Assembly: GCF_001458735.1 (NCBI RefSeq)
Contig: NZ_CZQA01000001.1
Coordinates: forward strand, 930,001-994,000
Source of the DNA: Candidatus Nitrospira nitrosa
Lineage (GTDB): Bacteria; Nitrospirota; Nitrospiria; Nitrospirales; Nitrospiraceae
Reading direction: 5' to 3'
Length of the DNA: 64,000 nucleotides
A program made the position numbers and the translations under genes. This document shows positions 28,201 through 35,674 of this stretch, piece by piece. Numbering within the stretch: position 1 is the first letter of the stretch; each line of letters starts with the position of its first letter. The notes beneath the pieces were generated by a model. The model was not told the DNA's origin and searched no databases. It worked only from the letters and a program-made list of their open reading frames with translations.

Positions 28201-31200
28201 AAGACATCACGGAGCACAAAGTAGCGGAGGAAGCGCTCCGGAACGCCCATGATGACTTAGAACGGAAAGTCGTCGAGCGCACCGCAGAATTGCAGGCGAG
28301 CCAAGAGCGTTACCGAACTCTCTACGATGAAACACCTTCCATGTATTTCACTGTGGACGGAGCGGGAATCGTGAGGTCCGTCAACGAGTACGGCGCAAAG
28401 TACCTGGGTTATCGCGTCGATGATCTCGTGGGGAGATCGGTGGCGGCTCTTTTCTACCAAGAAGATCAAGACCGCATCCGCGCGGAGATGGAAGCGTTCT
28501 TTCGTCATCCAGAAGGCATCACGCAATGGGAATGTCGCAAGGTGCGAAGTGATGGCGGAGTGTTGTGGGTCCACGAATTAGTACGCGTATTACACGGCCA
28601 AGATGGAGAATCCTTGGCTTTGATCGTCTGTGATGACATCACCGAACGGAAGCAAGCCGAAGAGGCGCGGCGTGACAGTGAAGAGCGGTTCTCGAAGGCC
28701 TTCCAGGCAAGTCTTCACCCGATTGGAATTATGGAAATGTCCACAGGGCGTTGTATTGAGGTGAACGACGCTTGTTTGCAGCTGTTTGGCTATCGTCGAG
28801 ACGAAGTGATCGGAAGCACCACGTTGATGCTGGGGATCTGGCCGAATCCTGACGATAGAGCGAGGCTCATTGAGCGGTTGAAAACCGGACAGCCTGTGCG
28901 CAATATCGAACTAAGCTGCAAGACGAAGTCGGGAGACCTTCGTCATATTTTGGTGTCTTCCGATCTGGCTGAGCTCAACGGAACCTGGTGCATGATTACG
29001 GTTGGGAACGATATCACCGAACGCAAACGGGTGGAGGTTGCCCTTCGCGAGAGCGAGGAACGCTATGCGCGTGCCACAGCCGTCGGCAAAGTGGGGGTAT
29101 GGGAATTGGATGTTCTCAAGGGATTCTACCATGGTGACGCCAATCTCAAGATGCTGTTCGGCTATGGGCCAGAAGAACTGTCAACCGATCCCTTTAGTTG
29201 GCTGAAGCTCGTTCATCCGGACGATCAGTCGATTGCCATGAAGAGTTGGGAACAGGTGCAGAGCGGAGCCATAGACGAATGCCACTATGAGCTTCGAGTG
29301 GTCAGAAGGGACGGAGCCATTATTTGGACTGATGTACGTGGACACGGCGTTCGCGATTCCAAGGGACAACTGACACATTTGATCGGGGCCACTGTCGATA
29401 TCACGGAGCGGAAGCAAGCGGAGCAAGCATTGCGCGAGAGCGAGGAACGATTCTCCAAAGCCTTCCGCACGAGCCCTCATCCAATCGGGATTACGGAGGT
29501 CGTAACGGGTCGTTGCGTTGAGGTGAACGACGCTTCTCTGGAGGCGTTCGGTTTTCGTCGGGAGGAAGTGATCGGAAACACCACCTTCCTGCTAGGTATC
29601 TGGCCGAATCTCGAGGATAGAGCACGAGTTATCGAGCGGCTGAAAGCCGGACAACCGATGCGCAACATGGAGTTTGCGTTAAGGACTAAATCAGGTGCGT
29701 TCCGCCATTTTCTGGCTTCCGCTGATCTTGCCGAACTCAACGGGGTGCTCTGTGTGGTGACTGTCGCGAACGACATCACGGACCGCAAGCAAGCCGAGGA
29801 AGCACTGCGCATCAGCGAAGAACGTTTTGCCAAGGCGTTCCAAGCCAGCCCTCATCCGGTTGTTATCAGCGAGCTGGACTCTGGTCTGATCATAGATGCG
29901 AATGAGGCTGCATGGCAGCTCTTCGGATATCATAAAGAAGAATCTACGGGACATACGACGTTTGAAATAGGTCTCTGGCATTCCGTGGAAGAACGGGCAC
30001 GGTACTTCGAGTTATTGAAGCAACAAGGATCCATCCGCAATATGGAAGTTCAACTGCGGAGTAAAAACGGCGATATCCGGCACTGTCTCTTGTCGTCGGA
30101 ACTGATCGAGTTGAATGGCAAGCAGTGTGCTGTGACGGTCGGCGATGATATTACGGAGAGTAGACGCTTGGAAAAAGCGCTGCGGTTGACACAATTCTCT
30201 GTGGATCAGGCCGTTGAGGCGATCATCTGGTTGGATCCGAACGCTCGAGTGTTCAATGTGAATGATACGGCATGCCGAATGCTGGAGTATTCACGAGAGG
30301 AACTGTTGGGCATGACGGTCCACGACATTGACCCAAATTTCCCCCTGGAACGATGGATCGATCACTGGAACTACTTAAAGGAACGGGGATCGTTGACATT
30401 CGAAGCAAGGTTTTGGTCACGAACCGGAGCCGTCTTGGAGACGGACGTGAGCGTCAATTATTTGCTCCATGAAGGGAATGAGTACGCCTGCATGATCTTG
30501 CGGGATATTGGAGACCGCAAGCGGGCGGAAGCTGACCTTCGCCGCTCTCATATGTTTCTTCGACAGGTCATTGACACCGATCCAAACTTCATCTTTGCCA
30601 AAGACCGTGACGGACGGTACACGATGGCTAACAAGGCGGTCGCCGACTGTTATGGCACCACGGTGGATGACCTGATCGGTAAATCAGATGCTGATTTCAA
30701 TAGCAACGCGGACGAGGTGGAGTTCTTTCGCAAGAAGGATCGTGAAGTCATGCACTCCCTGGAAGAACGGTTTATTCCGGAAGAACAGATCACGGATGTG
30801 TCGGGAAAGACGCGCTGGTTACAGACGGTGAAACGGCCAATTTACGACGACGATGGGCGCGCGCATATGGTGCTTGGAGCCTCGACGGATATCACTGAGC
30901 GGAAGCGGATGGAGGAGATACTTCGCCATCGTGAGCGAGATCTGAGCGCGGCGATTCAAGAACGAGAACGCATCAGTCAGGATCTTCATGATGGGATTCT
31001 CCAATCCTTATATGCGGTGGGGCTCGGATTAGAGGGGTGTAAACCACTCATTCGGAAACAGTCCGGGCCTCTCACCAGAAAGTTCATGCAGACCCTCGAT
31101 CAGAGTATTGGGCAACTCAATCAAGTGATGGGAGAGGTTCGGAATTTCATCGCCGGCCTCGAGTCGCATGTGATACAGGGAGGCGACTTTCCAACGGCAC

Positions 31201-31589
31201 TCCGGAATCTGGTTGAAACGATATCCAGTTCGGCGTCAATCAAGTGCCGGGCGAGGATCGATGAGGCGGCCGCACGGCAGCTTTCTACCGAACAGGCGCT
31301 GCATATCATCAACATCGTACGAGAAGGGGTCAGCAACGCGTTGCGGCACAGCGGTGCGACACGCATCACGGTGTCACTCCGAGATCTCACGCGGTCGGTT
31401 CGTCTTACCATCACTGACAATGGGGTCGGGTTCAACACCAGTTCGGCTCAAGGAGTTGGTCATGGACTGACCAATATGGCGGCACGAGCTCAAAAAGTCC
31501 GCGGGGCGTTCCTGCTTCGATCAACGCCTTGCCATGGGACGAAGATCTCTCTCGATTTGCCAAAGGAGACAACCTATGCTTACAACTAA
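25290..31589 (+). CDS. Giant multi-PAS sensor histidine kinase (2099 residues)
   Basis: An N-terminal coiled coil (1-45) leads to a GAF domain (about 50-205) and then, by my count, thirteen PAS/PAC units. Their closing DIT-type signatures lie near residues 325, 453, 578, 721, 852, 972, 1115, 1241, 1370, 1494, 1620, 1737 and 1868. HisKA_3 with H1900 in SQDLHDGILQS and a C-terminal HATPase_c follow. There are no membrane helices. Units near 1120-1240, 1375-1495 and 1500-1620 are near-copies of each other (SEERFSKAF, VNDA, RNMEF-like segments), showing internal duplication. The next gene, a NarL-type regulator, overlaps its 3' end and is the obvious partner. Confidence 0.92.
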   Translation: MNSTSHLAELDLLRRQVADLSRELTERDQTLQEFSRQRDDELQDLRERSDMLRAIVAGTAAETGEDFFSTLVCHLSSVLGVQYAVVGEIQHNPVKKIRTLAVSANGNLVDNFEYPLMNTPCETALGQSFACFERDVRTVFPLFGHLARLGVEGYCGVPLRAKGGAAMGLLVLMDTKPLRNSDRLRSLMAVFASRAAAELQRRHSETIVQQQQRQLLEAQARAHLGSWDWDLDSGIVRWSEEQFRIFGYEPGHMAVSYDTFLASLYPLDRPRVQSAIDTALKGGTTYDVECRIVLPDHTIRAIHCRGEVSRDVDGRPLCMSNSVLDITDRQHSEEELRLSRERLQQALRASGTGLWNWNTETNAVVFSEEWKRQLGYGGTELVDAFETWTTLLHPDDREGAIAYARQYQAAPDGDYRQEFRLRHKDGTYRWIEARASFVAEPDGRRIRLLGSHTDITDRKLMEESIRESEERYRTLVELSPSGVFVFCEGRTVYVNRTGTLLMGARETQEILDRPTFDFVHPDYHQEVRENVKRLLSGGVSVHSAERVYVRLDGTTIPVQVEAGRITWDGKPAILGMFSDITERKQAEDALANLNATLERQVSDRTEALCQSEERFRQFFDHAPNVKALKDHNGRYLYTNRRFDEVFGLAPGAAVGRTDEELFSQEQAAQFRANDRKVLASGRGQEFEEVTQQRDGLRVSIVVKFPVADAAGHLSAIGVIATDVTERNRTQEALRESEDRWQQFAESVRSAFWIADVGQDERQVLYVNSAFTFIWGIEREEIYQNWSLWIESIHPDDRMRVKTSHDRFVSGGMTAVFHCEYRIVGRDGHIRWISDRRVRMAGRENRIAGIAEDITHHKQQLALMAQTESIGKIGGWQFDFLTDRLWWSDETYHLHETTPEIFNPTVEASLNFYTPESRPIMAEAWLNGVTRGQPWDLELELISVKGRRIAVRATGQVDVLEGRAVRAYGTFQDITEHKVAEEALRNAHDDLERKVVERTAELQASQERYRTLYDETPSMYFTVDGAGIVRSVNEYGAKYLGYRVDDLVGRSVAALFYQEDQDRIRAEMEAFFRHPEGITQWECRKVRSDGGVLWVHELVRVLHGQDGESLALIVCDDITERKQAEEARRDSEERFSKAFQASLHPIGIMEMSTGRCIEVNDACLQLFGYRRDEVIGSTTLMLGIWPNPDDRARLIERLKTGQPVRNIELSCKTKSGDLRHILVSSDLAELNGTWCMITVGNDITERKRVEVALRESEERYARATAVGKVGVWELDVLKGFYHGDANLKMLFGYGPEELSTDPFSWLKLVHPDDQSIAMKSWEQVQSGAIDECHYELRVVRRDGAIIWTDVRGHGVRDSKGQLTHLIGATVDITERKQAEQALRESEERFSKAFRTSPHPIGITEVVTGRCVEVNDASLEAFGFRREEVIGNTTFLLGIWPNLEDRARVIERLKAGQPMRNMEFALRTKSGAFRHFLASADLAELNGVLCVVTVANDITDRKQAEEALRISEERFAKAFQASPHPVVISELDSGLIIDANEAAWQLFGYHKEESTGHTTFEIGLWHSVEERARYFELLKQQGSIRNMEVQLRSKNGDIRHCLLSSELIELNGKQCAVTVGDDITESRRLEKALRLTQFSVDQAVEAIIWLDPNARVFNVNDTACRMLEYSREELLGMTVHDIDPNFPLERWIDHWNYLKERGSLTFEARFWSRTGAVLETDVSVNYLLHEGNEYACMILRDIGDRKRAEADLRRSHMFLRQVIDTDPNFIFAKDRDGRYTMANKAVADCYGTTVDDLIGKSDADFNSNADEVEFFRKKDREVMHSLEERFIPEEQITDVSGKTRWLQTVKRPIYDDDGRAHMVLGASTDITERKRMEEILRHRERDLSAAIQERERISQDLHDGILQSLYAVGLGLEGCKPLIRKQSGPLTRKFMQTLDQSIGQLNQVMGEVRNFIAGLESHVIQGGDFPTALRNLVETISSSASIKCRARIDEAAARQLSTEQALHIINIVREGVSNALRHSGATRITVSLRDLTRSVRLTITDNGVGFNTSSAQGVGHGLTNMAARAQKVRGAFLLRSTPCHGTKISLDLPKETTYAYN

Positions 31590-32238
31590 ATCTCCCACTC
31601 AAACCATTCGTGTGTTGCTCGTCGATGATCATGAAGTGATCCGTGTGGGGCTCCGGACCGTACTGAGTCAGAATCAAAGCGTCAGTGTCATCGGGGAAGC
31701 CGGTACCATGAACGATGCAATTCTGCAGTCACAGAAGCTGAAACCCGACATCATTTTGATGGATGTCCGCCTTCCCGATGGCTCCGGTGTCGATGCCTGT
31801 CGCGAGATTCTGGGGACCCTCCCGAACACCCGAGTTATTTTCCTGACGTCGTATGCTGACGATGATTCTGTGCTGGCAGCCGTCCTAGCTGGCGCACAGG
31901 GCTATGTGCTCAAGGAAATCGACTCAGGGGCCTTGCTGGAGGCCATCCGCTCGGTTGCAAAGGGTCAATCCATTCTGGATTCGATGGTCACCGAGCGAGC
32001 GCTACGACGGCTGAGAGGGCTGCACGACCTCCCGGCTACGCCGGGCACGGATCAACTGTCATCTCAGGAGGAACGAGTGGTGGCTCTGGTCGCCGAAGGT
32101 AAGACCAATAAGGAAATTGCCGTTGCCCTCGGACTCAGCGACAAAACAGTGAAGAATTACTTGGCCAACGTATTTCAAAAACTTCGTATCACGCGGCGTG
32201 CGCAGGCCGCAGCCTTTTTTGTGAAACGACAAGGATAG
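31576..32238 (+). CDS. NarL/FixJ-type response regulator
   Basis: The 220-residue protein has a receiver domain with the acid pair D17-D18 and phospho-acceptor D63 (IILMDVRLPDGSG), and a LuxR-type helix-turn-helix at about 155-215 (LSSQEERVVALVAEGKTNKE). ATG 31576 has AAAGGAGAC upstream and lies 14 bases inside the giant kinase gene, so the two are translationally coupled. It is a DNA-binding regulator most likely phosphorylated by that kinase and perhaps also by the 885-residue one. Confidence 0.93.
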   Translation: MLTTKSPTQTIRVLLVDDHEVIRVGLRTVLSQNQSVSVIGEAGTMNDAILQSQKLKPDIILMDVRLPDGSGVDACREILGTLPNTRVIFLTSYADDDSVLAAVLAGAQGYVLKEIDSGALLEAIRSVAKGQSILDSMVTERALRRLRGLHDLPATPGTDQLSSQEERVVALVAEGKTNKEIAVALGLSDKTVKNYLANVFQKLRITRRAQAAAFFVKRQG

Positions 32239-32510
32239 GCTCATCACATTCGGCTCTAGTCAGGTAGAGACAAAATTTATCTGCCGTAACCCCATCGTGC
32301 TTTGGTGTTCCTCGTTCAATTCCGGTAGGATTCACCTGCTGTATTCGGATTCATAACTAAATATAAGCGACGAGGCTCCATTGCATCTTGGGGAAGGAGT
32401 TTCGACACTGTTGCTTGTTGTGGTCCGAAGTTCTTGCCGAGTGTGCGGACGACAATGGCGGGGTGCGAGACACCGTTGTGTTGTCCTGACCTACCGGGAG
32501 GTTGCCCCTC

Positions 32511-34811
32511 ATGGCAGCTGGTCTTTTTCTAGGAATGCTGCTTCTGCTGAGTCTCTCTCTCTGGCGTGTCCTTCGACTTCAGTGTGAGAACCTCCTGAAG
32601 GCCCAGGTCATTGAGGCGACGAAGTGTGGTGTCCTAGTGACCGATGCCACGCTCCCACATCATCCGATTCGCCAGGTGAATGGCGCCTTTCTCGCCCTGA
32701 CCGGCTACGCAGAGCATGAAGTCCTGGGTCAAACCAGTATGATTCTGAGTGGCCCCGATACTGATCGTGCATCCATGGAAAAGCTCGGGTTGGCCCTTCA
32801 GGATGGGTGGGCTTGTCGGGTCTCTGTTCGCCATTATCGAAAGGACGGCACATCGTTTTGGAATGAGGTGATGCTTTCTCCGATTAAAGACCGGGTTGGA
32901 CGACCGACCACCGTCATTTGGATCATGCGCGATATCTCACATGTTCGAGCGTTAGAAGCCGACCGTAGTGGGAGACCGTCGCCTACGTTGCTGTGCGAGT
33001 CCGTCTCAGAAGGAATGTTGGTGACGACGGACGAAGAGGTTGTGTACGTGAACATGGCAGGGTTGAGGATCCTCGGAGCGAGTTCGGAAGGTCAAGTGAT
33101 CGGCCATGGATTCTTGGACTTGGTTCATCGGGATTTCCAAGAGACGGTTCGGGAACACCTTGTCCGAACATCATCGCCTGAATCAGAGTGTCACTGGGAG
33201 ACCAGAGTCCTACATCGAGATGGACGTACCGTTGCGGTCGAGATGTCGGCAACGCCAATTGTGTGGGAGGGACAGGAATCGCTTCTGATCTGTTTCTCAG
33301 ACCGGGTACATGCGGGTCGAAGGGGAGACGACGTCTCCCAGGGCCTCCATGATCTTCGCCGTTCAGAGTCCATTACAGATATGAACAATTGGGCCTGGGA
33401 CGTCGCGCACGGTACGGAGCTGTGGTCTGCCGAACAGTACCGGATCTTGGGATACGAGCCTGGGTCAGTGCCGCCAACCTATGACACGTTCAAGAAAGCG
33501 CTTCACCCTGAGGATCGTGATCGCGTTCTCGCTTTGTTCGAAGAGACGTTTACCTCCGACCGCCCATACGATATCGACTGTCGGATCATTCAACCCTCCG
33601 GTGTGGTACGGTTTGTCCGGTGCCGGGGCGTTCTGATGCGTGGGCTCCCAGATCAGCCGATCCGGATGTCGGGCACCATCGATGACATTACCGACTACAA
33701 ACTCATGGCGACGTTGGCGGAGGAACGAGTTCTTCAGCTCAAGGTTGTGTTGGATGCCTCGACCACGGGGATGGTTCTAGTCAGCCGGGAAGGCACGATC
33801 TCTCTTGCCAACGGGAAGATTGAACAGATGTTCGGGTATGTGTACGGGGAACTGGTCGGCCGTCCTGTTGACTCTCTATTCCAGACTGCTGATCGTGCAC
33901 AGTATGCTCGTGAATCCCGAGAGGTCTTGTCAGCTTCGAGGGCGTGTCTTTCAAGAACCGGTGTGGAACTTTCTACTTTGAGAAAAGATGGTTCGGGATT
34001 CCGCTCTGAGATCGGTTTGTACCCGATTGCTCTCTCTTCAGGGCCGTCGCTCCTGGTCACTATTGTGGACATCACGGCTCCTCGTCAAGCTGATCGAACG
34101 TTTCGGGATGATCAGATGCGTTTGGATCTTGCCGTGCAGGCCGGGCAGGTTGGGATCTTTGAATATGATTACCAAGGGGGTACTGTCTGGTGGTCTCCGA
34201 TCCTACGGGCCATCCATGGCATTGGGATGGAGGAACCGGCTTCCCTGGAGAGGTATCTGCAGCTGGTCCATCCTTCAGATCGAGAGATGACGAACGTGAT
34301 GGCCCGATCTGTCAACACTCCCCATGAGGATCGGATCTTTGAAGTGACCTATCGAATTATTCGTCCGGATGGAGCCACTCGCACGATCAGTCTCTGTTAC
34401 CAGACCTGGTTTGATCGAGAACATGCACCAGCTCGACCACGTCAGACGGTCGGAATGCTTGTCGATATCACGGATCGGAAGGCTTTTCTGACTCGCACGC
34501 CCCCTCTCTCCACGATGGAATCACCTCGGACTATCCCTCGTAGTGTCTTTCATGAGTTCAACAACAGTCTTACCGCTGTACTTGGTTTCAGCGAGCTGGC
34601 CCTCTCGCTGATTCCTACCGACAGCAAGGCCCATCGTCATCTTCAGCAAGTCATTGCAGCCGGTAGAAACGCTCGGGAGCTGGCTCAAACCATTCGCCGC
34701 GCGTCAGATCACGCGGCTTCCTCTCCGGAATCCATTCTGCCCCCACAGCCCGGGTCGGATTCATCGGCGTCACAGACTGAGGTGCCGGATGTTGTCGGTC
34801 CTCATCGTTGA
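32511..34811 (+). CDS. Membrane-anchored multi-PAS protein with truncated kinase core
   Basis: The product is about 766 residues from ATG 32511 (GGGAGG nine bases upstream). One N-terminal membrane helix (LFLGMLLLLSLSLWRVL) is followed by about five PAS units. Near residue 680 comes FHEFNNSLTAVLGFSELALS, which matches the HisKA dimerisation helix, but the gene ends about 85 residues later. There is no HATPase domain, so it cannot be an active kinase alone. It overlaps the next gene, a single-domain receiver. It may have lost its ATPase domain or act as a sensor scaffold or phosphotransfer protein. Confidence 0.85.
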   Translation: MAAGLFLGMLLLLSLSLWRVLRLQCENLLKAQVIEATKCGVLVTDATLPHHPIRQVNGAFLALTGYAEHEVLGQTSMILSGPDTDRASMEKLGLALQDGWACRVSVRHYRKDGTSFWNEVMLSPIKDRVGRPTTVIWIMRDISHVRALEADRSGRPSPTLLCESVSEGMLVTTDEEVVYVNMAGLRILGASSEGQVIGHGFLDLVHRDFQETVREHLVRTSSPESECHWETRVLHRDGRTVAVEMSATPIVWEGQESLLICFSDRVHAGRRGDDVSQGLHDLRRSESITDMNNWAWDVAHGTELWSAEQYRILGYEPGSVPPTYDTFKKALHPEDRDRVLALFEETFTSDRPYDIDCRIIQPSGVVRFVRCRGVLMRGLPDQPIRMSGTIDDITDYKLMATLAEERVLQLKVVLDASTTGMVLVSREGTISLANGKIEQMFGYVYGELVGRPVDSLFQTADRAQYARESREVLSASRACLSRTGVELSTLRKDGSGFRSEIGLYPIALSSGPSLLVTIVDITAPRQADRTFRDDQMRLDLAVQAGQVGIFEYDYQGGTVWWSPILRAIHGIGMEEPASLERYLQLVHPSDREMTNVMARSVNTPHEDRIFEVTYRIIRPDGATRTISLCYQTWFDREHAPARPRQTVGMLVDITDRKAFLTRTPPLSTMESPRTIPRSVFHEFNNSLTAVLGFSELALSLIPTDSKAHRHLQQVIAAGRNARELAQTIRRASDHAASSPESILPPQPGSDSSASQTEVPDVVGPHR

Positions 34812-35160
34812 CGATCAAGACCAAATCCGTCAGCTGATCCGTGACACCTTGGAGAGGGCGGGGTACCATGTCGAAGAGGCGCGTGACGGAAAGGAGGGAC
34901 TTCAGCGTTATCGCGAAAACTCCGTCGACCTTGTCCTCATGGATATTCTTATGCCGGATCAGGACGGATTGGAGGCCATCATGGCGCTTCGGCGTGAGTT
35001 CCCAGATTCTCGGATCATTGCCATGACCGGAGGGATTGATGGAGTCGGCGTCCCTAATTTTCTGGATGTGGCAACCATGCTAGGGGCAAGGCTGACACTT
35101 CAAAAGCCATTTGAGCTTCAGACTCTCCTCGATGTGGTCGCTGCCGAGGTGGCGCGCTAA
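34789..35160 (+). CDS. Single-domain response regulator (CheY-like)
   Basis: The 124-residue protein is a lone receiver: acids D8-D9, phospho-acceptor D52 (LVLMDILMPDQDG), T79 and K105 (LQKPF) are all present. There is no output domain. ATG 34789 lies 23 bases inside the preceding PAS-protein gene in another frame, so translation is coupled. It probably takes phosphate from a kinase acting with that PAS protein and passes a signal by protein contact. Confidence 0.9.
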   Translation: MLSVLIVDDQDQIRQLIRDTLERAGYHVEEARDGKEGLQRYRENSVDLVLMDILMPDQDGLEAIMALRREFPDSRIIAMTGGIDGVGVPNFLDVATMLGARLTLQKPFELQTLLDVVAAEVAR

Positions 35161-35252
35161 CTCACCCTCCGGTACACTCATTTTCTTTGCGTTGACATCG
35201 CATGGTAATCTCGTCAGACTCTGACGCCTTCCAGTGAGCGTGGTTCTTATCT

Positions 35253-35672
35253 ATGAAACTGCTGAATTGGTTTCTAGGGATCCTTGTAGCTGCCGTCGGA
35301 TTCTGGCTGATTTGGGGAACAGTTGCTCCGGTCGTTGTGCTTGGATGGACGCTTGTCGTGGGGGCTTTTCTTTGGCTGAAGGCTGAGTCGATCACCGAAA
35401 TCTGGGCGTGGGCGACGTTGTTACTCGGGCTGGAAAGCTTTGCGTGGCCGGTGGTGTTGATGATTCAACTCAGGGGCCCGTCAGAATCGCTCCCCGAGGC
35501 CGAGATGGGAACAATTCTTTCAGCGGTTGTGTTGGGTCTGTTCTCTTCCGTATTTTGGATTTCGTTTTCCTATGGCCTGTTCAAACGGGCGTGGCGAACA
35601 GATCAACCCTTGTCCGATGATGTGCCAATCAGGACATCGATAGCTCACTCGGGGAAAAGGAAAGGCGTGTAA
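35253..35672 (+). CDS. Small membrane protein of unknown function
   Basis: The 139-residue product has about four hydrophobic segments (LNWFLGILVAAVGFWLIWG, VVVLGWTLVVGAFLWL, WATLLLGLESFAWPVVLMI, TILSAVVLGLFSSVFWISF) and a basic C-terminus. No family is recognisable. It converges on the priA-like gene with a gap of two bases. The start ATG 35253 lacks a strong ribosome site. Confidence 0.65.
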   Translation: MKLLNWFLGILVAAVGFWLIWGTVAPVVVLGWTLVVGAFLWLKAESITEIWAWATLLLGLESFAWPVVLMIQLRGPSESLPEAEMGTILSAVVLGLFSSVFWISFSYGLFKRAWRTDQPLSDDVPIRTSIAHSGKRKGV

Positions 35673-35674
35673 CG

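Noticed and set aside
25290-31589. Internal PAS repeats as a possible tandem DNA repeat or CRISPR-like array
   Set aside because: The periodicity of about 375 bases is that of protein domains in one open frame, with no short identical repeats or spacers.
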